A DNA stretch of 27,426 nucleotides from positions 586,232 to 613,657 of the forward strand of contig JBNGIQ010009497.1 of NCBI GenBank assembly GCA_049999765.1, given 5' to 3'. Below the pieces are notes generated by a model. The model saw nothing but the letters and a program-made list of their open reading frames with translations. It was not told where the DNA came from and did not search any database. The translations under genes were made by a program, and so were the position numbers. Positions 8,792 to 19,656 of this stretch are shown here, piece by piece. This DNA is from Phaeoceros laevis. Its lineage: Eukaryota; Anthocerotophyta; Anthocerotopsida; Notothyladales. The stretch's first letter is position 1. The number at the start of each line of letters is the position of its first letter.

Positions 8792-11700
8792 GTAAATGTT
8801 ATCAAGCTTTTGAGGTTTGTTTGGTAAAAGATTTTCATTGGTTTTATACATGGATTGAAATATATACTTTTGATGAGAGTAGTTGAAAGATGAATGCATT
8901 TTTAGGTGCTTGTTCAAAAGCTATAAATTTTCCAACTATAAAAGCTGGCATGATGTACGCAAGCTTGGAATTTTACAAAGTGCAGCAAGTTTTGCTTACA
9001 AACTTTGTCCCATTTTAGGAAGTATTCCAACTTCATTCGATTTTCCACTAGGTGTGCATGTGTGTGGTTTTAGATGTGTTAGGTGGGCTTGTGTGAGCTT
9101 ACTCTAAGCTTATTGATCTCAATATTAAGCAGTGCAATATTTGTTTGGACACTTGGATCTAACTCTTGAGAAGCTAGGAAGTAGGCTGGTGCTTGGAAAT
9201 TTGGCATGCATAGAAGACAACCGTTAACACTAGCAGTAGGTCTCAATAATTTGAGATGGAAAAATGTCCAAGCGAGCAGAAGTCCAACTCCAACAACCAC
9301 AAGCTTGACCAGGCTCCTTCCTATGGGATGAGGAAACGGAGCGGGCTTTGTAGGTCCCTCACACACAATTTATGGGTTGCGATTAGGGCTGCCACCAAGC
9401 TTGGTGTGCAAAATGGTCGTTTGTTCAAGGTGCCCAGGTTAGAGCTTTTTGTCCCTAGAACCTGTGTTTAGGGCTTGGGGTGCGTATGGTGCATATGGAC
9501 CTCTAGCTAGTGGTGGTCTTGCTTCTGCTGCTGCTGCCGCCACCGGATCTGGCGACTTCCTTTCTTCGACTCGAGGACTTCCTTGCTTTGTTGCTCTGGG
9601 GCCCTGCCCTACCGCGCCTTCTCGCTAGTTAGACTCTTGTGCCCTCAGCTGATCAATCAGGAGTGTTTCGCGATCGCACCTGGTGTTAGATGTTGCATTT
9701 GACGCAGGGGTCCGTGACCTCCGGCGCCAGGTTCAGCATTTAGCACCAGCTGCAGCCGCATCTGCCTATCCAGGCTTCTCGATACTTGTCGATCCCAGAT
9801 TGCGGTTGGTTTGCTCGTCTGAAGAGGACCTCTAAGGCAGGACTTCTCGGTGGACGATGGCCACAACTTTGCTGTTTATTTCTTTCATGGATTCACACGT
9901 CTGTCGGGAGCCAAGTAATTGCAAGTGCTGGTATGCCTGCAGGCAGTCTGCTTGCCCTAATGGTGGTCTGGGTGAACATTAATTGCAGAGAAGCCCCGGA
10001 GGCCCTGCTTCTGCTGCTTCCAAACTGAATGTTCACTGAGGTGGGAATCACGTGCACCGTGCCTTCGATTTACATCGGCCCAGGTAAGTAGGCGTCGTTG
10101 ATCTGTGGCCAATTCCTAGCTAGGAATATAGGGCTCCAGGGTTTGAACAATTCCAAGTACTCCAGCAGTAGCCCAGTGCTTTACACACGCACGGCGATGG
10201 TATGTAAGAAGTGGCTGGTAACTTGTGCTGTGTGCTTGAATCATATCTGTCGATCAAACACAAAGTTGGTGAACCCGACTATTGAGTGTGCGTTGTTTAT
10301 TGGACGTGCAGCAGGCTAGCGCTAGGGTGACGGGCATCGCTCTGTCTGGGAGGAATGTGATGCAGCAGCCAATTGCAACGCGCTCTGCTGCCCCAGCCTT
10401 GGCCATGGTGAGACTTCAATTTGATTGCAAGCTAAGAGCGGCTCTTTGATCGATGTGCCGGTAACTGCACTCGTGACCTACCCTAGTTAAAAACAAGTTT
10501 CTGTACAAGTGATGTCTTGACTGACTTTTCCTAATTCAAAAGTTCGGCAGATCACTGCAGATGTCACGGCATGGGAAAAGCTGGAGAATGTTGAAGAATT
10601 TCGCCTGCAGCCCCGATTCTGCTTCGAATTCTCTCGCGAGCATATGCTTGCATTTGTGGTCTTCACACTGACAGTGTGAGGTAGCCAGAACTAATTAGTG
10701 CTTTTCCGTCTCTTCAATAGCATCGCAATTGCAAGGTCTAGCTTTTGCAATTAACGACTACTGATTACTCCTCTAGCGATGTTCAAGGGAGAGGCGTGTG
10801 ATCTGGAAAAAGAAGTTTATTTCGGGTGTACATACCAGACTAGTACTGTGGCGAAATGAAGGGCCGCCAAGATAATTTGGGATGCGCAGAGGAAGCAGGG
10901 CCTTCCTTGTCAAGATTCCTTCTCGTCCTACTCGCTGGCAAGTACTTGAGCCTTATGATCTTTTGGTAGGCACTGAACATTTTATCCGCAGCGTACTGCA
11001 GGGTCCAATCCTGCCAGCATCTTGGGTGAATGTGGGCTTGTGACTTACCAAGCTTGGGTCATGTGAAGGTGATGCTGTGTTGTGGTCTATTTCGCAGACA
11101 GAAGCTAACATCCTCGCTTTTAAATTTGCAGGTTGTCAATATGCATTGAACCTTGGCCATGCCATTGGGGAAGCTGTGATGGTTCCAAGGCATACCGCAT
11201 GCAACTGAATCACGGCTCACCGATCGAACCGTCCTCTGCCTGGTGAAGGAAGTCCTCACTTCAACGAGGGCTGTCCATGGCCAGCCCTTTACTCTCCTTG
11301 GCATAATTGTGTTTTTTATGGTGACCAACAAGAGCAGATGCACAGATCGGACTCTTTTGCAGTTTTTGTTAAAATGCGTAAGTAAACGATGGCTTATCTT
11401 AGAGTTTCAATGAGGATCCCAGCCGCTAGCGCTGTTTGAGGAAACCTTGGCAGCAGTTTTGCACACAAGGTTTGCCTTCTTCCAAGCTCACATGATCAAG
11501 AAACCTGGAAACCCACAACTGGCGGTCTACTATTATCCGGAATATTCCCACCGCTACGTATACCGGGCGGGCATGTAAAGTGAAGGGCCCGGGAGGCACT
11601 TGACCGAAGGTGGGTGGCGTGCCGCCAGGATGCCTACGTATCTTCACGGCCGATGATCCTTGATCGATCCGATCGCCTTGCAAAGAGGTTAACTACTGTA

Positions 11701-12440
11701 GTTAATTATGAGCTGGGCGCTGTCCTGAACTCATGTGGTGGCACTAGCGACCCGATTGATTCCCCACCTGGTGGCTACCGCCGGATGCCCGTCCGGATGC
11801 AATGGATGCAAGCTTTGTAGGCCCTCTGCTAAAGATCGATGGCTCCCAGCGGCTAGCGCCAGCAGCAGAGCGCCAGCCAGCTTCCCGCGCGGGCAAGCTT
11901 GGTAGCAAGTGGGAGCAGCTGGGGTACCTTCCTTCCTACAAGGCCAGTCAGTCAGTCAGTCAGTCAGTGTGCTTTTAATAAAAGCACCTGGGAACATGGC
12001 TCTGTGTGTGAGACGTCGTAGTCTCATACGGCGGATAGCAGCCCTCGGGCACGGGAGCGCCAAAATATAATCCCAGATACCGATATGAAACGGCACCGAG
12101 TACATTTTACGACGATTGAATCGTGTAGAGTCGACGTCACCGACACCAGCCGGCCTCAGTACACAGCCGAGCGACACTCCGACGGCCCCATCTTTGAATG
12201 CCATCCGTAGAGCTACAGAGCACTTGAAGCAGGCGAGAGCTACTTTTGTGGCCAGCGCTGGAGCCTTCCAAGCTGGGATGAAGCCGAATCCTACCCACCA
12301 TCACTCAATCAAGGACGACGCCTCTGCCTCCACAAAATGCAAGCCAGTAGTAGATCGACAGAGGCGCCTGCCTGCAGCTCAGGCTTGTACATGTCCTGCA
12401 AGCGTCAGGTATCTCCCAGCTCCAGCTAGCCGGCTAGGGC
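8792..12440. other. long intergenic spacer, no gene recognised
   Basis: About 3.6 kb without a supported gene. The plus-strand frames at 9256-9471 and 9786-10028 and the minus-strand frames at 9079-9366 and 11059-11343 lack domains, plausible splice partners or signals. A CTG/GCC-rich patch lies near 9520-9545. A phrase like CCCAGC(C/G)GCTAGCGC appears near 11416 and 11846, which may mark related element ends. The (CAGT)n tract and hairpins near 11945-12026 are listed separately. GC content rises toward the F-box gene. Confidence 0.5.
11944..12026. repeat. (CAGT)n microsatellite with two small inverted repeats
   Basis: Six CAGT units lie at about 11944-11968. They are followed immediately by a perfect inverted repeat TGCTTTT-AAT-AAAAGCA (11970-11986), and then by TGAGAC-GTCGTA-GTCTCA at 12009-12026. 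The hairpins are short and no terminator or RNA gene is claimed. Confidence 0.8.
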
Positions 12441-12756
12441 TTGAGCCATGAACCCTTCCCACACCATTTGTCTCCTCATTCCTTCCCTTCCTCCTCTCCA
12501 GCTGCCGGCGGCGCTCAATTCTTCTTCCTCCCCAACCTTCCTCAGCTGCTCGCTTGCAATCGCTTGCTTGACGGCCATGCTGCTCTTCACTTTCATGCGG
12601 TGGTGCTCCTCCACGAGCGAGGCTTCCGCGCTGCGCCTCATCGCTTTCCTCCCTTTCCCGTGGCTCTGCTTCTGCGACTGCCTCATCGTCGTTGAGCGTC
12701 AGACCTAGCTCACCCATTTTCTCTCTTCTTTTTTCTTTCTTGTTCTCCAAGGCGCC
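12440..12756 (+). promoter_or_regulatory. pyrimidine-rich 5' leader of the F-box gene, possible uORF
   Basis: The sequence turns C/T-rich (CCTTCCCTTCCTCCTCTCC and similar) and ends in a TTCTTTTTTCTTTCTTG tract just before the ATG at 12757, typical of a plant 5' leader. An ATG at 12448 opens an 86-codon frame ending at 12708, before the main start, so it could act as an upstream ORF. Its product is not recognisable. No clear TATA box was seen. Confidence 0.4.
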
Positions 12757-14818
12757 ATGGCAAGCTCCAGCTCCGGCTCGACGGCCAACCAGGGCGACGG
12801 GGTGCCCCGACTGCGGCAGGTCTCGGTCGGCGGGTGGCGCGTGACNNNNNNNNNNNNNNNNNNNNNNNNNNNNNNNNNNNNNNNNNNNNNNNNNNNNNNN
12901 NNNNNNNNNNNNNNNNNNNNNNNNNNNNNNNNNNNNNNNNNNNNNNNNNNNNNNNNNNNNNNNNNNNNNNNNNNNNNNNNNNNNNNNNNNNNNNNNNNNN
13001 NNNNNNNNNNNNNNNNNNNNNNNNNNNNNNNNNNNNNNNNNNNNNNNNNNNNNNNNNNNNNNNNNNNNNNNNNNNNNNNNNNNNNNNNNNNNNNNNNNNN
13101 NNNNNNNNNNNNNNNNNNNNNNNNNNNNNNNNNNNNNNNNNNNNNNNNNNNNNNNNNNNNNNNNNNNNNNNNNNNNNNNNNNNNNNNNNNNNNNNNNNNN
13201 NNNNNNNNNNNNNNNNNNNNNNNNNNNNNNNNNNNNNNNNNNNNNGGTGCAGGAGCAGCAACCGCAACGACCGCGGAAGGAACCCTTGCTTCCGACTCTC
13301 CCCGACGACGTGCTCCGCTACATCCAGGCGCGGCTCCCGCTTCGGGACCTGTGCCAGAGTTTGGTGGTGAGCCGGGAGTGGAACCGCGCGATGTACCGCC
13401 CGGATTTCCGCGCGGCACACCGCGAGCTTGCACCCGAGACGGAGCATATGGTGGTGGAGTGCTCCTACGACCGCATGGTGGGGGTGTTCGACTGTCCCTC
13501 GGAGCACAGGAACGCGGTGCCGCTTCACCTCTCGGTTGCGAACGGGCTGACCAGCGGGTACCAGGCGGGGGAGCGGAGTCACGGTGGCACCAGGAGCCGG
13601 TTCCTGCGCCGGCCGACGTGGCATCAGCTCAGTTTCGTGTTCCCGACGGCGATGTGGGCGAGAGGTCACGCGCGGGGGCTGCTCTGTGTGGCGCCTGCTC
13701 CCAAGTTCGCCAACGACGACCCCGAGCTCACAACCAAGCGGTACCCCGGCCGACTGCGCGGTTGCCCCGAGCTGCATCGGAAACCGGGCGTGGACCACCG
13801 CTTGCTTATGTGCGACGTACTGAGCAACGTGCGGAGGTGGCTCCCGCCACCGCACCCCGACCCGGGGGCCAGCGCGGTGGGGCAGCTGCAGGAGGACTTC
13901 CAGGTGGTAGGCATCGTGACGCAGGAGGCCAGCCCGCACTACCGCGTGTTCACGGTCCACGTGGACGGGCCGGCGCAGGTGTACGACTCGCTCACGATGA
14001 CGTGGACGGTGACGCAGGAGCGGGTCCCGGGCCACAAGGGCGCCGACTGCGTGTGCAGGCCCGAGGTGGGGTTCGGAGCGGTGTGCGGCACCGCGTTGTA
14101 CGCGCTGGGGCGGTGCGTGACCAGGCGCACCCCGGGCTACTGCCGGATGCACGGGCTACAGGGGTGCATCGCGCTGGTGTGCAACCGCGCGCCGCACGAC
14201 TACTGCGTGTACAAGAACGGGCTGCAGCACGGCGCACAGTGGGAGCGGAAGGAGCTCGCGGTGCCGCACGGTCTCGACCTCGCGGTTCATAGCTTGGTGA
14301 CGGACCGGTGGGGGCAGCTCCTGCTGCTGAGCACCATGGTGGTCGCCGGGGGAGGCGGCCCCGCGGCCTGCATCTGGTACGTGGACGTGGAGGGCGGGCG
14401 GCTGCTTCCCATGGCACAGCTGGACGTCCAGGCGGTCCACAGGTGGGGGTTGTCGTCGTTCCAGCCGGAAGAGTGGTTCATGGCCCCCGACGGCCTCATT
14501 TACATCACGCTGAAGGGCCTGCCGCAGCTGTTGGTGGTGGATTTCGGTTCTGGCGGGCGCGAGGCCGAGTGGTATTGGATGCCGCCGAGTCCCTTGAGCC
14601 TGCTCCACCGGGACCTTCAGGGGCGCTACTTTGCGCTGCCCTTGTGCCCCCGGACGGACGCCTTTCTGTGCAAGCTGGATCCTGGTTCCCAAGAGACAGG
14701 CGATTGGCAGGTGGAAGCAGCTCACTTTCTGGATGATGAAGAAGAGGAAGATGAATTTCTGGACGAGGATGATGAGGACTCGCTAGACGGTGACCGTGAT
14801 AATATATTTATGATGTAG
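12757..14818 (+). CDS. F-box protein with kelch-like C-terminal region (interrupted by an assembly gap)
   Basis: F-box proteins are substrate receptors of SCF ubiquitin ligases. After the gap, an open frame from 13246 to the TAG at 14816-14818 encodes about 523 residues. LPTLPDDVLRYIQARLPLRD, then LCQSLVVSREWNRAM, in the first 50 or so residues is a clear F-box. The body has weak repeats of the type seen in plant F-box/kelch proteins, such as LLMCDVLSNVRRWLPP, DSLTMTWT and CIWYVDVEGGRLLPM. The last 30 or so residues are very acidic (DDEEEEDEFLDEDDEDS). The start is inferred: the ATG at 12757 sits in GCCATGG context after a pyrimidine-rich leader and gives MASSSSGSTANQGDG.... Its frame does not match the downstream frame if the gap is exactly 400 bases, so the gap length is wrong, an intron lies in it, or the ATG is not the true start. 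No ATG occurs at the gap's right edge. The gene is GC-rich. Confidence 0.8.
12846..13245. other. assembly gap, exactly 400 N
   Basis: A run of 400 undetermined bases inside the F-box gene. The round number suggests an estimated or placeholder length. GC-rich sequence flanks both sides. Missing content includes the protein segment just before the F-box. Confidence 1.
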
Positions 14819-15576
14819 ATGCTTCAAATGCATTCATCTGTTGGACTATCTAGAGATGTGTGTTTTGCTGGGCTTTTTTGCGGTAATAAGTAGTGCATTA
14901 TCTTCAAGTAGGCAAGTAGTGCGTTGTCTACAAACCTGCAGGCTTTTGATACCTCGTTTTTGTTGTTTTCTGCAATGGATTTGGGCGGCCACCTGGTGTT
15001 TGAAATGGTTTGCACTTGAAATAGAACTCAGCAGGCGTCTTTCTTCCTTTGTCAAACGGGAGGTCTTTCTTGATCAATTTGCAAACAATCTAGTGCGATA
15101 GAGGAACCGGTAGCTCAAATGAGAACCGCTGAATCGGTTTGATCGACAACTTTTTGGAAAACCAATCCACCAGTAAGAACTAAGCTCGGGAGCAGAGGCA
15201 GAGCACAGTTCAATAACACTCCTGATAGCTCAAAGGATATGAAAAGTTGACCTGCACGTCACACCACAAAATCATGTCACTGTCCAGACTTGTGAAAGGA
15301 AAGCAAACCAATCATCAGGTGAGCATAATTCAACTCTGGACATGTACTCAAGGCATAGATCTAGATATGGAAAAGGCTGCTTGGCAAGAGAATGCTACCA
15401 GACTAAACACAGATGCTGACCTGAATTAATGGGAAGGGAAGTTGGGTGATATGAGATTATGCCCTGCAACCGGATCACAAGTTACATGTGCCAGATGTGA
15501 GTGGCCTCCATCTCGGAAGAAGTGGTCCATTCCACTGCCAGAGTTTGGGTTCTGCCTCGGCATGCAGCTATGCGGC
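14819..15576. other. convergent intergenic spacer with both 3' ends
   Basis: This spacer separates the stop codons of the F-box gene (plus strand) and the maturase gene (minus strand), and should contain both 3' untranslated regions. The first part is T-rich, consistent with a plus-strand 3' UTR. No canonical AATAAA was assigned with confidence and no other gene is recognisable. Confidence 0.6.
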
Positions 15577-18211
15577 TCATCGTATGAAACTGTCCACAAT
15601 CTCCTGGTGCATGTCAGGAAAAAATCGTCTGCCCATGTTCCGAACTAGCTCCACTGAACTTGGAAACTTGGCTATCACTTGCCCATCCTTCTTGACGTTC
15701 AGGTCCCTGGTATACTTTAGTATCACCTGCCTGGAGCTGCTCTTGTGCTTCTGCGCAAGGGTGAAAATAGCTGACCACCTCACCTGGTAGTCAACCAGCC
15801 TTCTCACATGTACCAAGTTGTCACAACAGCGGTAGTACGTGAGGAGCGCATAAGCCACAGATGCGAAATATGTCACAATCTCTTCATCCGGCATGACTGA
15901 CTTGGGAGCCAGCGAGGCTGGGCGAGACCTTTTTGGTGTAAGTATCCCTCTCTTCCTCAGCTTATCTGTGATCTCCTCCATAGGAGCCAGTACCTGCAGA
16001 GGGATAGTTTTCTGGTAATCCTTACGTCTTGCTGCTCGGACTGCGTTGCTGAGGCGAGGGGTGACAGCCGCCAGTCTATCTTCAGCTCGGTCTTCCTCAT
16101 CCAGAAAGTCCTGGATTGTGTCGGTCAGGTTCTTGTGAGCCTCCAAAATCTCCTCTGGGATTCCGAGCCAGTCAATCTCCATCATGTTCACCTTCTCATT
16201 TTCCAGAAGCCCAATGATAGTTTCCTTGCTTTCACCTTCTTCAAGTTTCTCTATCACAAAATTCTCTGCAACCTCCCGTGCTTTCTTGGCCAAAGCATGC
16301 TCTGTTAGCATCCTAGAGGGGAGACTGGATCTGGCTTTCTTGAAACCCCTTGACCATGACAGCAGAATAAGATTCCTCAGCTCAATGTCCCAACTCTCTT
16401 GTCGTTGTTTGGCAAATTGTCGCAGCCGTGCTTTCACTCGACGCCGCTTTTCCATTCCTTTTGCATACCTCCTCATTCCTTTGGACTCTGGAAGTCCAGC
16501 AATTCTCATCCCCAGAAACCTCACATGCCCACTGGTCACATGCACAAGGTGATCCATCTCGGCTTCTAAGTGCAACTCTGTTTTCAAAAAGTCCAAGATT
16601 TTTGCCTGTGTTTCCTTCATTAACGACTTTGGTCCAGTGAATCCCAGCAGAAATTCATCAGCATACCTTAAGTACCTCATCCTCAACTCTGCGTTCAACC
16701 TCATCTCTGGTGCTTCACCCCCCCGCCGTGTTCTGCCTTCACTATCTGTATCTGAGGCAGAAACATCTTCCTCTTCACTGTCACTGTCAGCATCAAACCT
16801 GTCGAAGTCACTTGTTGACTCGTATTGCTCCCGTAGTACTGCAACCTGTTGATCCAGTCTATTCAAGTAGACATTACAAAGAGCCTTCCCAAGTATACTG
16901 CCCCTTGGAAACCCTATCTCGGGTGGAGGAACCTGCAGTTGATGACAAAACTCCACCTCAGTTTGATACAATTTCAGTGCAAGGCTCACAAACCTTTCAT
17001 CCTGTATATCCTCCTTGAGAACCTTGTAGAGGTCTTGACGGGTAATCTGATCATAGCACTTCTTGATGTTGAACTTCACAAAAAATTTGATGCCCCTCCA
17101 CTTCTGTTTCATTTGCAACATCGCAGAGTGACAACCCTTTCCAGGCCGGAACGCATGTGAGTACTCGGAGTACTCAGGATCGTAGATTTTACTTAATGCC
17201 AGAGCCACACCCTTCGCAACAATCTTGTCACTAGCATCTACCAAAGACCATTTTCGGATTGGGATCTGGACAAACTCAAATGGCCCTTCTAATAAGTTCC
17301 CGCCTAGTCCCATCCTCAGTTCCTTCGATTCGGTTGATACAACCTCCGATTTGCAGAGTCTCAGCACCTCCATCACGTTCTGATACTTTCCATGAGGTCC
17401 ACGTGTCAACCCATATGGTTTGCTGGCATCAGTCTCTCCCTCCTCCTTCAGCTCATTATACACAGGTGTGAACATTGAGAAGCCATCGATCTCAGAATTC
17501 AACTCCACATGTCCTTCCTTGTTTGGCTTTTCATTCCAAGATGCTTTTCGATTCGACCCTGAAGGAAAACCTCCTTCCTCCTCTGGCTCTTTCCTTCGAG
17601 GTGCCCTCCAATTTGAGGCTGGAGGAACATCTCCTTCCTCTGGCTCTTCCCTCCAAGATGCCCTCCAATCTGATTATGGACACAAAAAAATAGTCAACCG
17701 ACAAGCCAGGTCGTGGAGAAGCTATGTTCAACTTTCAGCTGCAAAAAACATAAGCCCTGAAACACTAGTCACGGAGCAGCGAAACAGTTATGCTCGGTTC
17801 CACCGGCCAGAGTAATTCTTCATGAAGCACAAATTCCCTAGCAGCTTCCCTCGTTTACGGACAACAAAAAACGTCGGAGCCACGACTACTAGTACTCAAT
17901 CTTTCAGCACCAACCTGAGCACCACCTTTTGCCAACATAGTTCCCGGACAACAATTCTTCATGCCCGAGGTGACGGACAACCATTGGTGTCCTCAATGTT
18001 TTCGGGGCACACTCTACGTCAAAATCTTGAACATACCTGCATTGCATTGACAAGGGTCTGGAACTGCCAGGACATACCCCATCAAGTGTCTGATGCTTCT
18101 CCTGCCGCAGGAAGGGGCATCCATGGACATGCCTTGATGCACGGTGAGATATGCGCTGGTTGTCAACCCAGTGCGCAGCAGATTTCCGCTGGAAGCACTG
18201 ATCCAACGCAT
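15577..18211 (-). CDS. matR: nuclear-encoded MatR-like group II intron maturase, predicted mitochondrial
   Basis: Two-exon model on the minus strand: exon 1 18211-18037, a 367-base intron (GCAG/GTATGT ... CCATAATCAG/AT), exon 2 17669-15577; 755 residues. Exon 1 encodes a presequence-like N-terminus rich in Ser/Thr/Arg with few acids (MRWISASSGNLLRTGLTTSA...). Exon 2 carries RT-type motifs: SHAFRPGKGCHS (residues 229-240), VKFNIKKCYD (256-265) and RYADEFLLG (393-401). Its domain X is DEEIVTYFASVAYALLTYYR, then CCDNLVHVRRLVDYQVRWSA, then IFTLAQKHKSSSRQ. Domain X closely resembles that of plant mitochondrial MatR, the maturase encoded in nad1 intron 4, which helps splice mitochondrial group II introns. 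No endonuclease domain follows. An acidic insertion (about residues 348-370) precedes the YADE motif. Exon 2 opens with three tandem repeats. The nearest alternative, one of the older nMAT families, is less likely from domain X wording. Confidence 0.85.
17500..17673 (-). repeat. 57-60 bp coding tandem repeat, 3 copies
   Basis: At the start of maturase exon 2, three units read (minus strand) 17673-17617, 17616-17557 and 17556-17500. They encode SDWRASWREEPEEGDVPPA, SNWRAPRRKEPEEEGGFPSG and SNRKASWNEKPNKEGHVEL. All lengths are multiples of three, so the frame is kept. The first copy overlaps the 3' splice site: its leading TCAG supplies the intron's terminal AG. Confidence 0.85.
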
Positions 18212-18786
18212 TGATCATGCCACGCTTTGCAGCAGCAATCCCAGTCCTGTGGAAACTTTTCCCCATGTGCCCCTTCTTGGTGTCAGCTTCCTTCCTCACT
18301 CGTATAAGCTTACATGTAAACCGCCCTGCATTTCAATTTTCTCCACTAGCCTGTTTGTGGTGTTCGCAGCGCACCTGTCCGCTACGCTGCCACCGACAGC
18401 CTTCCATCCCTCCCCCCACATTTTCCCTTCCTTGCCAATAGGAATCGAATGTTCCTTAGAGAATCGTGAATTTTATGATCGAGGCCTTAAACCCTACTCC
18501 TAAACCCCTGAATCCTGGATCGTTGCAGGGCTGGTTGCACCAGTCCGAGTGAACACCTGCCACATCAGCTGTTCACCTTTTGGCTGTTGAGTTTCCTTGA
18601 ACTTTGGCATTTCGTCAGGGTGCTCCTCGGTGCATTGTTGGCTCCCAGCAGCGGGCCAACGTTTTTTTTTTTCATTTTGGCGCGAAGTGCGAAAACGGAG
18701 GCTAGGCGCATTTTCCCGTACAGAAGCAATTAGCGCAAGGATCATCTGCTTCCAGGGACAGCGCATTCGCGAGATTGTGTGGGAAG
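18212..18786. promoter_or_regulatory. divergent promoter region between maturase and mTERF-like genes
   Basis: The 575-base interval between the inferred start codons of two organelle-related genes transcribed away from each other. A telo-box-type motif (AAACCCTA) lies at 18489-18496, followed by a second AAACCCC word. Telo-boxes are known from promoters of plant genes for translation and organelle biogenesis. A T9-type tract lies near 18661-18672. No TATA box was clearly placed for either gene. Confidence 0.45.
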
Positions 18787-19656
18787 ATGCAACCTGCAGC
18801 TGCACGGTTCCCTCTAACAATTTCCTGGTTACCCTGCAGTGGCGTGGATTTTCCTTCCTTAGGAGTTCGCTATAAGGTGTGTTGCCTCAGCAAAACTGTA
18901 CAGTTTTCTGCAATGCGCATGGAGGAATTTGAGGGCCCGTGTTGACTTTGTGCACAATCCAGGGTTCAATGCCATGTATATATGCTCACACTGTCACCCT
19001 GAAAACTGAGCTCTGAATCTAAGGGTAAAGCTCTTGTATCGCAGAACTGCTCATGTAGTCTTCAATGTCATCTAAGAAGAGTCCAATTCCAGGAGAGCAA
19101 GGGCAGGTTGGAACTTGGAGGAAACGTGCACTTCCGCTTACTAAGATCCAAATATGTGGCGAGGTTGCACTCCACAACCATGTGCGGCACAGCAAGCGAC
19201 AGGGTACCGGCATCACCAGCACGGGAGCTGAGTGATTCCGAGAAACAGCTCTGGCAGAGGAGCTGTGAACCGGTGGTCAACCTGGGCTTTAGTGCAGAAG
19301 AAGCTGATAGCATGATTGCGAAGGCCTTCGGATGGAAACGGTCTCCTTACTGGGGTGAAGCCAGGGAACCAACTGTGCCGGAGCCGGATTCCATAACCGC
19401 AGTCATCAGCTACTTAAGGGAGCTCGGAATGGCAGATCCAGATATTGCCAAAGTGGTGAAGAAGCTACCCGAGGTCCTGGGACTGTTGGTGGAAGAGGAC
19501 ATGAAGAAAAATGTGGCAGCTCTGGAGAAAACATGGGGTATTTCCGGGAATGTGTTGAAAAACTTGCTGTTGCGAACTCCAGGAGCCCTGGGGTTTACTG
19601 TTGATTGCAGGGGAGATTGCCAGGCGTTGTGCACACGATGTTGGGCAAGGCTGTAG
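18787..19656 (+). CDS. mTERF-like protein, predicted organellar
   Basis: mTERF-family proteins act in organelle transcription, splicing or RNA stability. Proposed model: exon 1 18787-18876, a 168-base intron (TAAG/GTGTGT ... TTGTATCGCAG), exon 2 19045-19656; 233 residues. Exon 1 (MQPAAARFPLTISWLPCSGV...) looks like a transit peptide. Exon 2 is confident from MCGTASDRVPASPARELSDS (residue 76 on) and continues with a conserved AFGW...SPYWGE segment. It has degenerate mTERF helices (VISYLRELGMADPDIAKVVK, then KLPEVLGL; LKNLLLRTPGALGF) at about 149-214. It ends in a four-cysteine tail CRGDCQALCTRCW. This matches my recollection of a small conserved plant mTERF-related family with the same tail. 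If exon 1 is wrong, the ATG at 19180 gives a 158-residue protein. The stop lies 200 bases from the convergent transporter gene. Confidence 0.75.

Noticed and set aside
12710-14152. 480-codon minus-strand frame and other frames across the F-box gene
   Set aside because: Antisense or off-frame shadows of a GC-rich gene, with length inflated by the run of N. The plus-strand frame has the F-box and acidic tail.
17904-18299. 131-codon minus-strand frame near the maturase 5' end as its first exon
   Set aside because: Its phase at the GTATGT donors does not match exon 2. The frame starting at the ATG at 18211 ends in phase 1 and joins exactly.
18500-18875. Open frames in the divergent promoter interval
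   Set aside because: They lack ATG starts and known motifs. A different frame from 18787 gives a transit-peptide-like exon.
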